A DNA stretch of 64,000 nucleotides from Geosiphon pyriformis. Taxonomy: Eukaryota; Glomeromycota; Glomeromycetes; Archaeosporales; Geosiphonaceae. The position numbers and the translations under genes are program-made. The notes under the pieces were generated by a model. It was not told the DNA's origin and searched no databases. It saw only the letters and a program-made list of their open reading frames with translations. Of the stretch, positions 11,116-23,466 are shown in pieces. Positions within the stretch are counted from its first letter, which is position 1; each line of letters begins with the position of its first letter. The stretch is taken from NCBI GenBank assembly GCA_016748015.1, contig JAAOMT010000402.1, positions 35,390-99,389 on the forward strand, in the 5' to 3' direction.

Positions 11116-14100
11116 TTTTGATGATTTGTTTTAATCTGATTTGATATATGAAATGATTCAATTTCGAATGGATTTAGATCAAAGAGGTTCTAAGATGAAA
11201 TCCAAAGGAACAAAGATGAACAAAGAAACTTTATAGAATATTTAAGAATTTTTTTATGTCAGATAGAATGAGTTTTTTGAATTTTTACCAAATATCGACA
11301 ATGTTTATTTAAAGGGAAACTAATTTCCTGACCTTTTTGAACGAATTAAGTCAAAAAACTGGTCTGGGTAAAAATGAAAATCAAATAACCTAATTTTATG
11401 ATGATGATGATAATGATGTATTGTTTGTGTCATTTTAAAAGATTTTCTTTCTTTGTTCTACGATCAGAAAAGCAAATAATTATGCATAAGATGATATTGG
11501 GAAAGGATTTTTTCAAAAGAGTCTTAACTTAATTATCTTAAATATGATTATGGTATACAACTTCATATGTCAAATATTTTTTATTAGATTCTAAATGGTT
11601 AAGTTCTAGAATAAAACTAGCTTTAAAAAAGATTATTTTAGAGCGTAATTTGACAATGATTAATTATATTTTCTATAAATTAAAACAGTTTTTGACAATT
11701 AGTATTTGAATCTATTTCAATGTAAATTAAATTTGAGATATTATAAAAGATTCAAATTTATTATACCATATATTTTATATTACAAATTTTTTTTTAAATA
11801 TTTATATTGAAAATAATTGTCGAGTAATTAGCGCAATAAAATTGTAATTAAATAAATTTTGCATTTTTGTTTGAATTGGTTAAAACATGAACCGATATAA
11901 ATAATAATTATAATATTTTTTTTTGATTATTTTGATTATTTATTTTTATAAGGTGGTATCATTTTGTATTTGGTAAAATTTATTTGTTTATTTGACTGTT
12001 TTTTTTTTACGTAAATCTGCGAATAATAAATTCATTTATTAATGATATAAAATTATCAAATAAAAATCTGCTTTCAAGAGGATATTTTTTTAATTTTCTT
12101 TTAAATAAATTTTTTTAACTATAATGCTAAGTAAATATTTTTTAATTTTTGAAAATCTATTAAATTTTTACAAATTTTAATAACATTTTAGATTGTTAAA
12201 TGATATGATAAATTGTATATACAACATATATCGTGTATATTCTAAACAATTGTGATCTGGTTCTACAACATGCTTAAATTTTTTGGTTGTTTGTTAATGA
12301 TGATGTAGTGTTTTGCTGACATGATCATGACGTATTAATCATTTTGCTACATACAATGCACAAATTTCCTATCTCTATGCCTACAAGTATATTCACATAT
12401 GAAAAATTAACAAAATTGCATGATTGACATAAAACCTATTATGCAAAATTTAACTGGTCATGAGATTTTCATTGAAGTTCGCAGAATTCTTGGGAATCAT
12501 GATTTATTTATTTCACGAGGCTGTACAGGTTGAATTTATTTATTTTTCATAAAATGATGAGTCTAATATAGATTAATTAAGATTGATTATGTGAGAACTG
12601 TGAGAACTGCTAAACCAAATGAGTTCTGTCATTATCTCCTTTTTAATTGCGTATTCAACCCTGTCTCGCTGCTAACAACGGGAATAGGAATTCCGGAAAA
12701 GAAAAAATTTGGGTCCCACATTACCTAACTTATTAATATCTCGGCTTCACATTATCTCAAATCAGTCATCAATTTTTAATGCTTTGTTATTGGTTGAGTT
12801 TTTTAATTATACTTTCTTATGATTGCCAGCATGAGAAAAAACCAGATTCTATCGATAAAATTTGGTGCTTTCGATATGTTGAGTGAAATAAACTAAATGA
12901 GAGAACTTAAAAACTAGATCTTTCAAGAAGTCATGCTTTTCTTTGTTTAGTCAAATAAAAATTCAATTTTCTTGAATACGCAAGTCATCTAAACGGAAAA
13001 TTATTCCTCTAATCTTTAGGCTGATAATATTTAGACTAATAAAATTTTTACAAAGAAAAAGTTTTTCTTTAAATCATGTATAACAGGAAAAAATTATATT
13101 TTATAATGTATTTTTAGCATCTGGATACAGTATCATTTTCATCTTAATGCAATTGGTAAATTTTATTCAAATTATCATAAGTATTTAATATAAACCCAAA
13201 GTAAAAATTTTATCATCAAATTAAAAATTTACTAAAATTTTAATTTTTAAAACTGATTTTTGAATGTTAAAAGCAATGATAATAATTCTTATTTTTTTTG
13301 AATATATCTAATTCTTAAAAATCAAAGAAAAAATAATTAAATATTGAAATATAGGTTTACAAAGAAAATTTCGTTTAAAAAAAATTTTATTTAAATTAAA
13401 ATCTTGATTTTTTGTAATTGATTTATTTTAACCAAAAAAAAATTTTAAAATTGTTTCTTGTAAAATTGAAATTATGAGATTATCTATTTATAAACAATTA
13501 TAATATCAATATAATAAAAAAGTTCTTTTAAATAAAAATTTTGACATTTAAAAATAATATAATTTATTAAAAAAAATTTATAGCCTGAAATTTTTTTTTT
13601 AAATAAAACAGTTATTTTTGATTTAAATAAAAATACACATGAATTAAATTTTTATAAATATATTCTATATATTGAAAATAGTTAATGAAACTCGGGATTT
13701 AAAAATATTTTTACTTTAAAAAAAAATTTTAATATTACTCTTAATATTATTATTTAATTTAATTAAAGTAAATTTACTTTGAAAAAAAATTAAATAATTA
13801 ATCTGATAAATTTTAATAAAAAACAAATGTATCCAAAATTTTTTTGAACTTCACATTATTTAAAAAGAAAATAATAAATCGGTTTTCTTCATTCTGTAAA
13901 AATTTGTCATTTTGATATGTTGAAAATCAAAATATTTCGTTAAATTTTATATAAGAATTGACAATTTTTCTGCAACTTAAAAATTTATTTTGCGCATATA
14001 AAATAAGATTTATATATCCCTATACATTTTTATCAATCAAGAAATAATTTGAATGTTTCATTTTTAATCTATAGAAAAAATTCAAAAGCCAATTTGCATT

Positions 14101-14545
14101 TAACAAAAATTTTTCAGTACCTTAATGAAAATTTTTTATTATGCATGAAATTATAAGATTTTAGAATAATTCCAGTTCATTGTAACAGTTACAAATTTTT
14201 CTCATTTATAGTTTTTTCTATATCAGAGGGAAATTAAATTCAATTAAATTAAACTAGATTAAATTAAGTAAAGTAATACAAGTTTTTTGGATTAAGATCA
14301 AAGAAATAATATTAGAAACCTAATGTCATGTTTAAAAATTTTGTGAATCGGAATCAAGACCAATCCTCTTAAATATAAAAAAAAAAAGTGTTAAAATTTT
14401 TAAATGATAAATTTTATAAAAATTTTCGGTTAATTTCTTACCTTCAGGAAGATAGACAAATTCTGTTAAAATTGACATTAAGAGAAGAAAGAAAAAAAGT
14501 TTAAATAAGTTAATCCATAAAAATTTTCAAAATGAATAAAGTTAA
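11116..14545. other. Long AT-rich intergenic region
   Basis: About 3.4 kb between two minus-strand genes. Positions 12240-12900 are somewhat less AT-rich and may hold old repeat remnants, but no protein or RNA gene could be recognised. Positions 13100-14400 are dominated by A/T homopolymers. Confidence 0.55.
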
Positions 14546-15965
14546 TCAATAAAAATCTTCAAAAATAAAAAAAAAAACTAAACCTTTTAAAAAATTAATC
14601 ATTCGGAAAGTTAAAAGTCGACTTGAATAAACTGCTTTTGGATGAATATTGGGTGGTGATTTAGCTGTTTCCAATGTTTCTTTTACGAGTTTATCTGCTT
14701 CGGAAAACTGTAAATACTCAGTTGTAGAAGAGTAATTATTAAAACGTCCAAGATCATAAAGTCTCAATCTAACTTGAGTAACAGCAGGACGATTCGATGG
14801 AATACTATCCCAACATTCTTCTATTAGTTCAGCAAGACAAGGTGGAATATGAAAAGTGATTTCAGGTCTAATACCATTTAAAATATCTATGACAAGTTTG
14901 GAGTCATGAGGACGATCATGAAAAGGAGGCTTTCCTGTTGCCAATTCCCATAATAACATTCCGAAACTATAAATATCACCAGCTTTATCGAACTCTTCAC
15001 CTCGTAAAACTTCAGGTGGTATGTATGGAATTACTCCAAATATTCCTTTTTCTGCTAATTTCTTGTTAGCAGGTTGACATAATCCGAGGTCTGAAACATT
15101 TGCAAATTCTCCATTGGCCAGGCGATAAATTAGAATGTTACCAGAGTGTAGGTCACGATGAACTAAACCAGCAGAATGAACTGTGATAAGACCTGACGCA
15201 ATTCCTGAAGCTATTCTCAACCTATCAGACCAATAGCTAGAATAAAAATTTGATGATAGATAATCTCGCATATCTCCATGTTCGGCAAATTCCATTACAA
15301 ATCCGTAATCAAGTGTTTCCGGGTTTTGAGTGATCCCAATAACATCAGAAATACCAATCACAAATTCGGGGTTATTTGCCATTATAGAACTTTGAATATT
15401 TATCTATTAAGAGACACCCCCCCCCCCGTAAAAATTTTTATCAAGTTCAAAAATTAAAAAAATATAAAAAGATCAAATTTTCAATGAAAAATTACTCAAT
15501 TACCTTTTTAAAGAGTTCATCCCCCTGTCTTGAATCATTCATAAATTTTACTGCAACATTTATCGATCCATTTCTTTTAAATTTCGTTTCACCATGGTGC
15601 TTTAAAGTCTCGAAATCAATCATTCCATCAATCCATGTTGCTTTATAAAAAATACCAAAACCTCCTTGGGCAATATAGGAAATATCTGTCAAACGTTCAT
15701 ATGGAATCCATTCATAGTGATGAATCTCATTGTAGAGGTTGGGATTATAAATTGGATTTTTGATTATCTCGTCAATTGCTTGATTTCCACTTGAAAAATC
15801 TTTATATAGATTTTGAAAAATTATGATTTTACATGTCGTGCAATCATTGTATCTATTATATCTCATGCTCAATTTGCATTTTTTACATTTATTACAATTA
15901 TGAGGCTTTTCTGGTCGAGTTCTCTTGCATCGAAATTTTTTTATTGATGAAATCAATAAACCCAT
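14546..15965 (-). CDS. TKL-type protein kinase with N-terminal Cys cluster
   Basis: Exon 1 is 15504-15965 and exon 2 is 14546-15403. The intron 15404-15503 (GTAATT...TAG) joins in phase 0, giving about 439 residues. The N-terminus has paired cysteines (CNKCKKCKL...CTTC), probably a small zinc ribbon. The kinase domain is complete: glycine loop AQGGFGIFY, VAVKF lysine, catalytic loop HRDLHSGN, DLG in place of DFG, PPE in place of APE, SFGMLLWE, and the distal SNRP arginine. It is likely an active Ser/Thr or dual-specificity kinase of the large TKL group expanded in Rhizophagus. The last residues (FRMINFLKGLVFFFIFEDFY) read into A/T-rich DNA, so a further small exon may replace that end. The intron carries a C-run (about 15416-15427). 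Confidence 0.88.
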
Positions 15966-17084
15966 ATTCGGTATAAGAAACGTGGATGAAATGTGTTTGT
16001 CGATGTTTATGAATATTTTTGTTTTTCAATACACTTTCTCTTAAGTTAGGAATGAGAGTTTTTAAAAAAGTTTGGGAACGAGATAAAAATGACATCAACT
16101 TTTTTACGATTTGGGAAATCTGATGTTTTAATCGGTTTTTATTTATCGATAAACATTTCTATTTTGATGATCATACGTTACAATCGGAATATTTGGGCAT
16201 CGAACAATGTTAATTTAAAGTTTTCCATTGTTTTGATAGACTTTTCCATGGAACAATGCCCCCGCTGTTCTGATCGGATCGAACATTAATCAGAGACTTT
16301 TTGTAAATATTCAAGATCTTTTAACATCAAAATAATTTATATATTAATATAAAATAATAATTTTTGAAAACTTTTGTATTTTTATAAAATGTCTGAAATC
16401 AATGTCAAATGAAATAAATTTTTTTCATTTTTCTTGGACTTTGATTTTTTAAGCTTATAAACAAACTTATGACATAAACATAAAAGTTTCAAGTATCAAA
16501 GGCATTAATAACTTTCTATATAAATATATATATAACATTTCTAAAAATTTACAATAAAAACAATTCCAGCATCACAATTCAATAAATAGGTCTTCTTATC
16601 ACATACCAAGTAAAAGAGTCAATAACCTTTTTTAATTCACTAACAAAATAAATGATCATTGTTTTTAATTAAAAACTATTTGTTTTGTTGTATTATAACA
16701 AATAGGTTTTGATTCAATCCAAAAATTTTGATTTATTCCTTGATAAATGAACCAAAATATTTTGAAATTATCAAAAGGATTCTATTATCATTTAAAAGTG
16801 TACACAATGTAAAATTTCAAGAGAATTTATTAGCAGTAAATGTCTCATTATTATTATTCAAAATGTTCGAACTTTCATTCTTTAAATTGCAAGTTAAACT
16901 GGGAATATTAAATTAATTGGCTTTCATTTGATTTTATCTAAAGCCAAAAAAATAAGGCTTAATACTAAGAAGCAAACAATTTAGTAGCCTTTCTATTGAA
17001 TAAATGACGGAAACCTGTATTATTCTTGAAAACACAAAATATTGTGATCCCTAAGATTTCTTTTGTTCACCAAACTCAATACTA
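15966..17084. other. Intergenic region, no gene seen
   Basis: AT-rich DNA between the kinase start and the left end of the palindrome. Short open frames at 16089-16289 and 16728-16916 show no recognisable family and are probably chance. Confidence 0.55.
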
Positions 17085-17416
17085 GAAACCAAGTCAAATA
17101 TAACGACAATAAAAAATTTAGTAAACAACATTGCACTAATGCTAAATATATATAATTAAGATTCAAAATAATATCTATATACTTTGGTTGTAAATAGTTT
17201 TAATAACTTTTCTTTTGTTTTTCATTATTAAAAGTTAAATAATCATGTAAAGAGCCTAAATTAGTATTATATTAATTTAGATAAAATTCTAAAGTTCCCC
17301 TTGAAAAAGTATAAATTAGAAGGAATGGCTATGACTTTTATAAATTTCGGTCGATAATAAATTGTTGACGGTGATGGATTGAAGAGGAGAATTATTATTG
17401 TGGATAAAATGTAACT

Positions 17417-17548
17417 TTACATAATCGAGCATTGGCCGGTACCACTACCGTCGTCTGGGTCACCGGTTGGTCCTTTAATAGACCCGTTACCCGGAGCGAT
17501 AATTGAGAGGGGATTAAAGGACGATTGATTGTTGGTTGTTGGTTGCAT
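17417..17548 (-). CDS. CAAX-box peptide, candidate lipopeptide pheromone precursor (copy B)
   Basis: An intact single-exon ORF of 43 residues, ATG (17546-17548) to TAA. It begins MQPTTNNQSS, has no signal peptide or TM segment, is Gly/Pro/Asp-rich in the second half and ends GTGQCSIM. CSIM is a canonical CAAX box; with Met in the last place it is a predicted farnesyltransferase substrate, as in prelamin A. The peptide is identical to copies C and E. It differs from C at 12 codons and from E at 6, all synonymous, so the protein is under purifying selection while the DNA drifts. A TATA box lies about 103 bp upstream. Size, lack of a signal sequence, CAAX end and multicopy state match fungal a-factor-like precursors. 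Another small prenylated protein is possible. The ORF is real with high confidence; the pheromone role is inference. Confidence 0.82.
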   Translation of the reverse strand: MQPTTNNQSSFNPLSIIAPGNGSIKGPTGDPDDGSGTGQCSIM

Positions 17549-17650
17549 TTTTTCAAATTATTTGATTTACTTTTAACGTTATTGTTTTGCTTTTTGTCTT
17601 TGTTATTTCAGTGAGATTGAGGGAAAAGAAATTGGGAAAGCACCACCAGT

Positions 17651-17656
17651 TTTATA
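17651..17656 (-). promoter_or_regulatory. TATA box of CAAX-peptide copy B
   Basis: TATAAA on the minus strand in the context TTGCTATAAAACTGG, 103 bp from the start codon. It is conserved in all five copies together with a downstream AACAAAG/AAAGCAAAACAATAAC leader. Confidence 0.65.
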
Positions 17657-19621
17657 GCAAAACATCATAGTCTTCACGCTAAAATTAAGTATTAGAAACA
17701 ATACTAAATAAATCAGAATAATAAAATGCAAAAAATGTGACTAATAATAAGTTGCGTTTATTGTTCTTTTTAATCATTATTTCGATGGATGCATTGTTAA
17801 GCTATCTCAACAATGCCCCAAATATTTAAAACAAAAAATTATTTATTTGATCATCAGTCAAAAAAGGTTGGAGATGGAGCATTATTCTTTGATATCATAC
17901 CCCCTATTTAATAAAACTATAGTACGGTAATGGTACAAATTCAGCCATTAAGGAGATTGCCTATGTGTTTATCTTTAGTTATGCATTAATTCATAAAACC
18001 GAAAACAGGATTTTCTTAAGAACAATGCTAAAAGCATTGCTTTAATATTTGATTATTCAGTTCCTAATAATCACTTGACGCTATGTATCACTAAAATTCA
18101 AATAGATTTCATTCTTGATAAATTAAGATTGTGTTTTTGGGAGCAAAATATCCTTATATTCCTAATTTTTTAGATGCAAATAAGAGAGTTTGCTATTTTT
18201 CTGGTGTAAAACAGCAGTCTATGAAGAAATGAATTTACCGTATTGTTCTTTGTTGGTCAAGTTTGGAAATTAATCGGAATTGATAAATTTTAATTAATTA
18301 ATTAATGTCAACTACTAACCATTTTGCTACATATGAATTTTGAGCTGAGAATACTTATACGGAAATTAATCTTGAAAATTACAAACTTTTTATTAGATCT
18401 AATTCTGTGGAACCACAGTATGTGTAAATATTTTTAAATCATTACTACCAAGTATTTGATGGTAAATTTTGCTTGTAAAATCAAGATTAAGTTTAGCAAA
18501 CAGGGAAAGCCGGAGAATTGAATAGGTTTTTTCCAGTTTGGAATTTGCTAACTAGCTTAATAAACTGCAAGATGAATTGAACTATTTTTCTCAGAACAAA
18601 ATCTTTAAATGAAAAAATAAATATCTTTCTATTTAAATTTAAAAATTACTCAATTATTTTGTAAATTTCAATAATTCCTATGAAATTTTTTGAGAATTTA
18701 TTCAATTCAATTTTTCTGGCTAAATCGATACTTAGTTTCCAAATTTCCAAATTTTTGGCTTTGAGCATTATTAAATAAAGGTCAATGTCACTTCAAAATC
18801 TTCTCTCTTTAAATATCTCACTTTTAAAGGTAGTAACTTTGTATTGTGATTATTTTGATCAAGCAATATTTTTGAATAAAAAATTGTTTCATAATGAAGA
18901 TGCCTATTGTAAGTTTTATTCAAATGGCTACTCTTGAAATCTTCAAACAAATTATACATAAGCTAGTAATAAAATTATTTTATTCACATCTCTTGCAAAA
19001 ATATTACATGACTATTTCCCAGTTTTAGGCAATCAGTATCGTATAAAAATTTATTTTATAACATTTTATTTGTATTGATATTAAAATCTTCGCCCAATTT
19101 TTGAATTGGAACTAATCATAAAATAACTTTTTGTATAACCCAAAATTAAATAATTTACTGAATCAAAACACAGTATAAAAGTTTGTTTCAATCATTAAAA
19201 TATTGTTTCTGCCATTTTAAGAAATTATCCTTTAATTTCAAGCCATGGTTCAAAGATATTTATAGAAGACCTGAATAACTTTCTTTATTGGTGATAAAAT
19301 TTTTGAAAAAAAACTTGCTTTTTCCAAATTAGCTATTTTTTGTGCTATTTTTTATTGGTAGATTAATATTATATTATATAAAAACAAGTCATGATATAAA
19401 ATTATTTAAAAATCTAGTCAAAATACATTGCCCTAAATGCTAATATATAATTAAGATTAAAACAAGGAACGAGAAATTCTCCTAATAATGTATATATTTG
19501 AAAGGTTAGGCAACTATGTAAAGAGTTTAAATTCGGCAATAAACCGGAGGTAACGGCCTTAATTCGGTTGATAGTAATTCGGTGACGGTGAGGAGGATCT
19601 TTAATGCGACTAATATCGAAT

Positions 19622-19753
19622 TTACATAATTGAGCATTGACCGGTACCGCTACCATCATCTGGATCACCGGTTGGTCCTTTAATAGAGCCATTGCCCGGA
19701 GCGATAATTGAGAGGGGATTAAAGGAAGATTGATTATTAGTTGTTGGTTGCAT
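19622..19753 (-). CDS. CAAX-box peptide, candidate lipopeptide pheromone precursor (copy C)
   Basis: A 43-residue ORF, ATG (19751-19753) to TAA, ending in CSIM. The protein is identical to copies B and E despite 12 synonymous codon differences from B (for example ACC/ACT, TCG/TCT, GGG/GGC, GAC/GAT three times, TCG/TCA). The 5' leader and TATA box are conserved. The flanks (19400-20650) resemble copy A's flanks at 3440-4560 more than copy B's, so C and A descend from one sub-lineage of the repeat. A longer frame in another register (19414-19761) is a shadow and is not conserved. Confidence 0.82.
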   Translation of the reverse strand: MQPTTNNQSSFNPLSIIAPGNGSIKGPTGDPDDGSGTGQCSIM

Positions 19754-19855
19754 TTCTTCAAATTGTTTGATTTACTTTAAATGTTATTGCTTTGATTTTT
19801 TCTCTTTGTTATTTAGTTAGATTGAATGAAAAAAATTTGGGAAAGCACTCCCAAT

Positions 19856-19861
19856 TTTATA
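19856..19861 (-). promoter_or_regulatory. TATA box of CAAX-peptide copy C
   Basis: TATAAA on the minus strand in TTGCTATAAAATTGG, 103 bp from the ATG, at the same place as in the other copies. Confidence 0.65.
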
Positions 19862-20290
19862 GCAAAACATCATAGCCTTCACGCTAACATCTATCATCAG
19901 AAACAATAGTAACTTAAACACAATGTTAAAAATGCAAAATCGATAGAAAATCATAAATAATATGTTGAATTTATTGTTTTTTAGATTATTGATTGACAGA
20001 TGCATTGTTAAGATATTTAAACAATGCTCAAAAGATCTAAAAAGCATATTGCGTTTCAAAATTCATTATCAATTAAAGAAGGATTAGAGAAGGCATTTTA
20101 TTCATAACATGTAATATTAAACATACATACGATACAATTCAGCCATTGAGAAGGTTTTTTACCATGTATACATTATATATTAGCTTTACATTAATTAACA
20201 TGCTGAAACCAGAGTTCGAAAAACGTGATATTTTTGCAAGAGTAATGCTCAAAGCCTTGCACTAAGTTTGATTATTCAATTTTTCTACCC

Positions 20291-21799
20291 TATGTAAATT
20301 AAATTTGACCATTGATGATTCAAAATTCTCTTTTTGAAGCAAATATGCTTTAGATATTTCTATTTTCATTGTGTTTATTCAGAAATAAAAGATATTTCCT
20401 GTTTTCCATCTACAAATAACCATCTATAAGAAATATATATCGTCATATTTTTCTTTATCATTCAATTTTGGAATTCATTGGAATGGATAAAATTTTTTCA
20501 TTCATACGTAGTTGATGGGAATATAATATTGGACTCCAAGCAATTTTACTAATCAAGGATTGGACCAAAAAATAGCTATGCAAAAAATCAATTGATTTAC
20601 TTAAATAAATTAAAGCTTTTCATTAGATATGATTTTCAGCTGTATTTATTTTTTTAGAAATATTTATAAAGATAATTTTGCAGGCTACTCTTGTGATGAT
20701 TGTTACCATATGGCAATAATATTTCATGTTTTGTGTTTGGTCATTGATATAGGTTTGAGAATGTTCTTGCTTGAAGTTAATTTCATTTGCAAAATGAAGA
20801 TTAATTATAATAAACAGGCGAATGAGGATGTATAAATTTTTAGTTTATAAAGCTAGCATCAAATTACAAGGATAAATTGCCTTAATTTTCTGAATTTTCT
20901 GTAGGGAATCAAATAAAACTTAATAAATTGTAGTTTCAAATACCTAAAAAGGCTATGAAAATACAAACATTAGATTTTTGTTTAACAATAATAAATATAA
21001 TAGATTATTTTATATTTTAAAATAATTATTATTTATTCTTGAAAAGTAATTAAAATTTTTAATAATATACAGTTTTTTAGATATTGTTTCTAAAATTGCA
21101 AAAATTTTATTATTGGGATTGAATATATCTTCAATTTTAATCAGACTAATATTATTTTTTTATTAATCATATGATTTTGGTTGAAACTGCATTTGTTTTT
21201 AAGCCTTATTATATTGTTAATTTTCAATTTTCTGTTTCTAACAATAAATTGATAAACTTCCACATAAAATAATATATGTAAATCAATTTTAAAAGTTTTT
21301 GAGTAAATGATTAAAAAAACTTAAATTTAGATTTGACTTCTTTGTTAATAACATAATTGTAAATTAGCACATAAATTCTAAATATTTGTTTATTATTTCA
21401 TATATTACAACCAATTTCATTATATTTTAAATCAATAATCTGTTTTTTGCGTGTTGTATCTATATGTTTTTGAAAAATCGTTTATTTGGCAACTTTTAAG
21501 ATACATTAAAGTAAGAAAAAGTAGCCAAGTATAAATGCCAATGACATTGAAAAATTTTATATTTTTTATTAATATGTATGGCATATCCAATTAGGGTGAT
21601 TCAGGAAATAAATAATTCAAAACGTTTCTTTAAAACAAATTTCATAAATTGTTATTGTTACCAAGGAAACTAGAAGGCTTTTTAATTTGCATTAAAGAAA
21701 TTTCAATTCCAATCTCTAAAATATTTTTTGGTTCGGAATATTCAAAAAATACTTCTAGTCATAAATTTCAAATTCAAAGTTCTTTTATTTTTTTTCCTA
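20291..21799. other. Centre of the palindrome, no gene seen
   Basis: AT-rich spacer around the axis of the inverted repeat. The left part (20290-20640) still resembles 3440-3780. An open frame at 20629-20835 begins inside this repeat and contains the exon-like YSCDDCYHM segment, but it has no recognisable family. Nothing else is supported. Confidence 0.5.
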
Positions 21800-22208
21800 T
21801 CACACAAGAATAGAACAATCAATATTTTTATTATTTTCTGTAAAAAATTCTCATTAATACAAAGGTGCCGAGAATTATGAATTGGTGGACACCTGATATA
21901 TAATGTACAAATGTAAAAAACCTTCTCAATTGCGGGATTTGTACCGTATTTATGTTTAATATTATATGCTATTAAAAACTATGCCTTCTCTAATTTTTCT
22001 TTAACTGATAATCAATTTTGAAAGCTAATATGCTTTCAGATCTTTTGGGGCATTTTTTAATATCTTAAAACTGCATCTGTCAATAAATAAATGAAAGAAC
22101 AATAAATTTAACAAATTATTTGTAATTTTCTATCGAGTTTTGCTTTTTAAACTTATGATCAAGTTATTATTGTTTCTAATTTTTGATGTTAGGATTAAAC
22201 TGTCTTGC

Positions 22209-22214
22209 TATAAA
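22209..22214 (+). promoter_or_regulatory. TATA box of CAAX-peptide copy D
   Basis: TATAAA in CTTGCTATAAAACTAAAAG, 107 bp before the ATG at 22316. The box survives although the surrounding flank has diverged more than in the other copies. Confidence 0.62.
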
Positions 22215-22315
22215 ACTAAAAGTGCTTCCCCAATTTCTTTTCATTCAATCTAACTAAAATAACAAAGAGAAAAGCAAAACAATAACATTTAAAGTAAATC
22301 AAATAATTTGAAGAA

Positions 22316-22447
22316 ATGCAACAAACAACCAATGATCAATCTTCCTTTAATTTTCTCTCAATTATCACTCCAGGTAATGCCTCTATTAAAGGACCAACCG
22401 GTGACCCAGACGATGGTAGCGGTACCCGTCAATGCTCAATTATGTAA
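22316..22447 (+). CDS. CAAX-box peptide, diverged variant (copy D)
   Basis: An intact 43-residue ORF with the same length and the same CSIM end. It differs from the common peptide at six places: P3Q, N7D, P13F, A18T, G22A and G38R. The block SIKGPTGDPDDGSGT and the QCSIM end are unchanged. Five of the six changes lie in the first 22 residues, the part that would be removed if this is a processed precursor. G38R places a basic residue two positions before the prenylated Cys. It may be a second peptide type or a copy under weaker constraint. Confidence 0.75.
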   Translation: MQQTTNDQSSFNFLSIITPGNASIKGPTGDPDDGSGTRQCSIM

Positions 22448-23238
22448 AGTCAGTTATTATTGACATTAGTCATCCTCCTCACCGTTACCAAATTACTATC
22501 AACCGAGATTTGCAAAGCTTAAGGCTGTTACCTCCGTTTTATGTTGAATTTGAACCCTTTACATGATTACCTAGCCTTCAAATATACATGTCATTAGGGG
22601 AATTTCTCTTTCACTGTTTTAATCTTAATTATACATTAGCATTTAGTGCAATGTAGTTTACAATATTATTAAATAATTTTATATTATGACTTGTTTTATA
22701 AAATATAATTAATCTACGAAATAGATATAAAATAATCCCGTATCAAACTTAATCAAAATAACACAAAAAAGATATCTACTCTGGAAAAAGGCAAATATTT
22801 TTTTCATTAACTTTTTTTGGATTTATTAACAATAAATAAAGCTATTCAGGCTTTCTATAAATATCTTTTAACTATAGCTTGAAATTCAAAGGTATTTTCT
22901 CAATATGGCAAAAACAATGTTTTTTTGATTGAAACAAACTTTTATACTGTGTTTTAATTTAGTATATCTATTATGTAGAATTTTTAATCGAAATTGATTT
23001 ATTTATTTTGAAGTTTTCGTAAAAAAATCTGCGGCATTTTATCATTGTAGAAAAGTTTCCTCAACAAGAAAGATAGTTTCGGTATGCGTGATAAAAGATA
23101 TTGTACAGACAAATCAAACTTGGTAGAGAAATAGACTGTTATATAGATATTGTTTACCTAAAACTAGTAAATACTCATGTAATATCTTTGCAAAAAATTT
23201 GAATAAAGTGATTCGATTACTAGCTTAGGTATAATTTT

Positions 23239-23466
23239 TTGAACATTTCACGAAAGAGCTATTTGAATGAAACCTACAATTGGTATCTTCTGTATGAAAC
23301 CACTTTTTTTAATTTTTCAACATCAACAACATTGCATGATCAAAATAATTACAATAGAATGTTCTCACCTTTAAAGTTGAGATATTTAAAAAGAGAAGAT
23401 TTTGAAATGACACTGACCTTATTTAATAATGATCAAACCCAGAAATATAAAGATTTAAAAATTTAG
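23239..23466 (+). other. Open frame shared by both palindrome arms, probably non-coding
   Basis: A frame of 75 codons (NISRKSYLNETYNWYLLYET...) has an inverted counterpart at 18771-18959 on the minus strand (SSHLNKTYNRHLHYETIFYSK). The two proteins differ at many positions and in length, so nothing shows selection on the protein. It is listed because it is the only other frame kept in both arms. Confidence 0.2.

Larger units (their letters stand above)
17085..20290. repeat. Left arm of an about 8-kb imperfect palindrome
   Basis: This stretch recurs inverted at about 21800-25015. The outer parts (17330-18760 versus 23500-24780) are the most alike, for example 17880-18175 against 23938-24230. 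The inner parts (19380-20230 versus 21880-22690) are clearly homologous but more diverged. Coordinates of matching points sum to about 42070-42100, which places the axis near 21045. The arm carries two CAAX-peptide genes on the minus strand. Confidence 0.8.

Noticed and set aside
19414-19761. A 115-codon minus-strand frame over CAAX-peptide copy C
   Set aside because: It overlaps the 43-codon ORF in another frame, is not conserved in the other copies and has no family resemblance.
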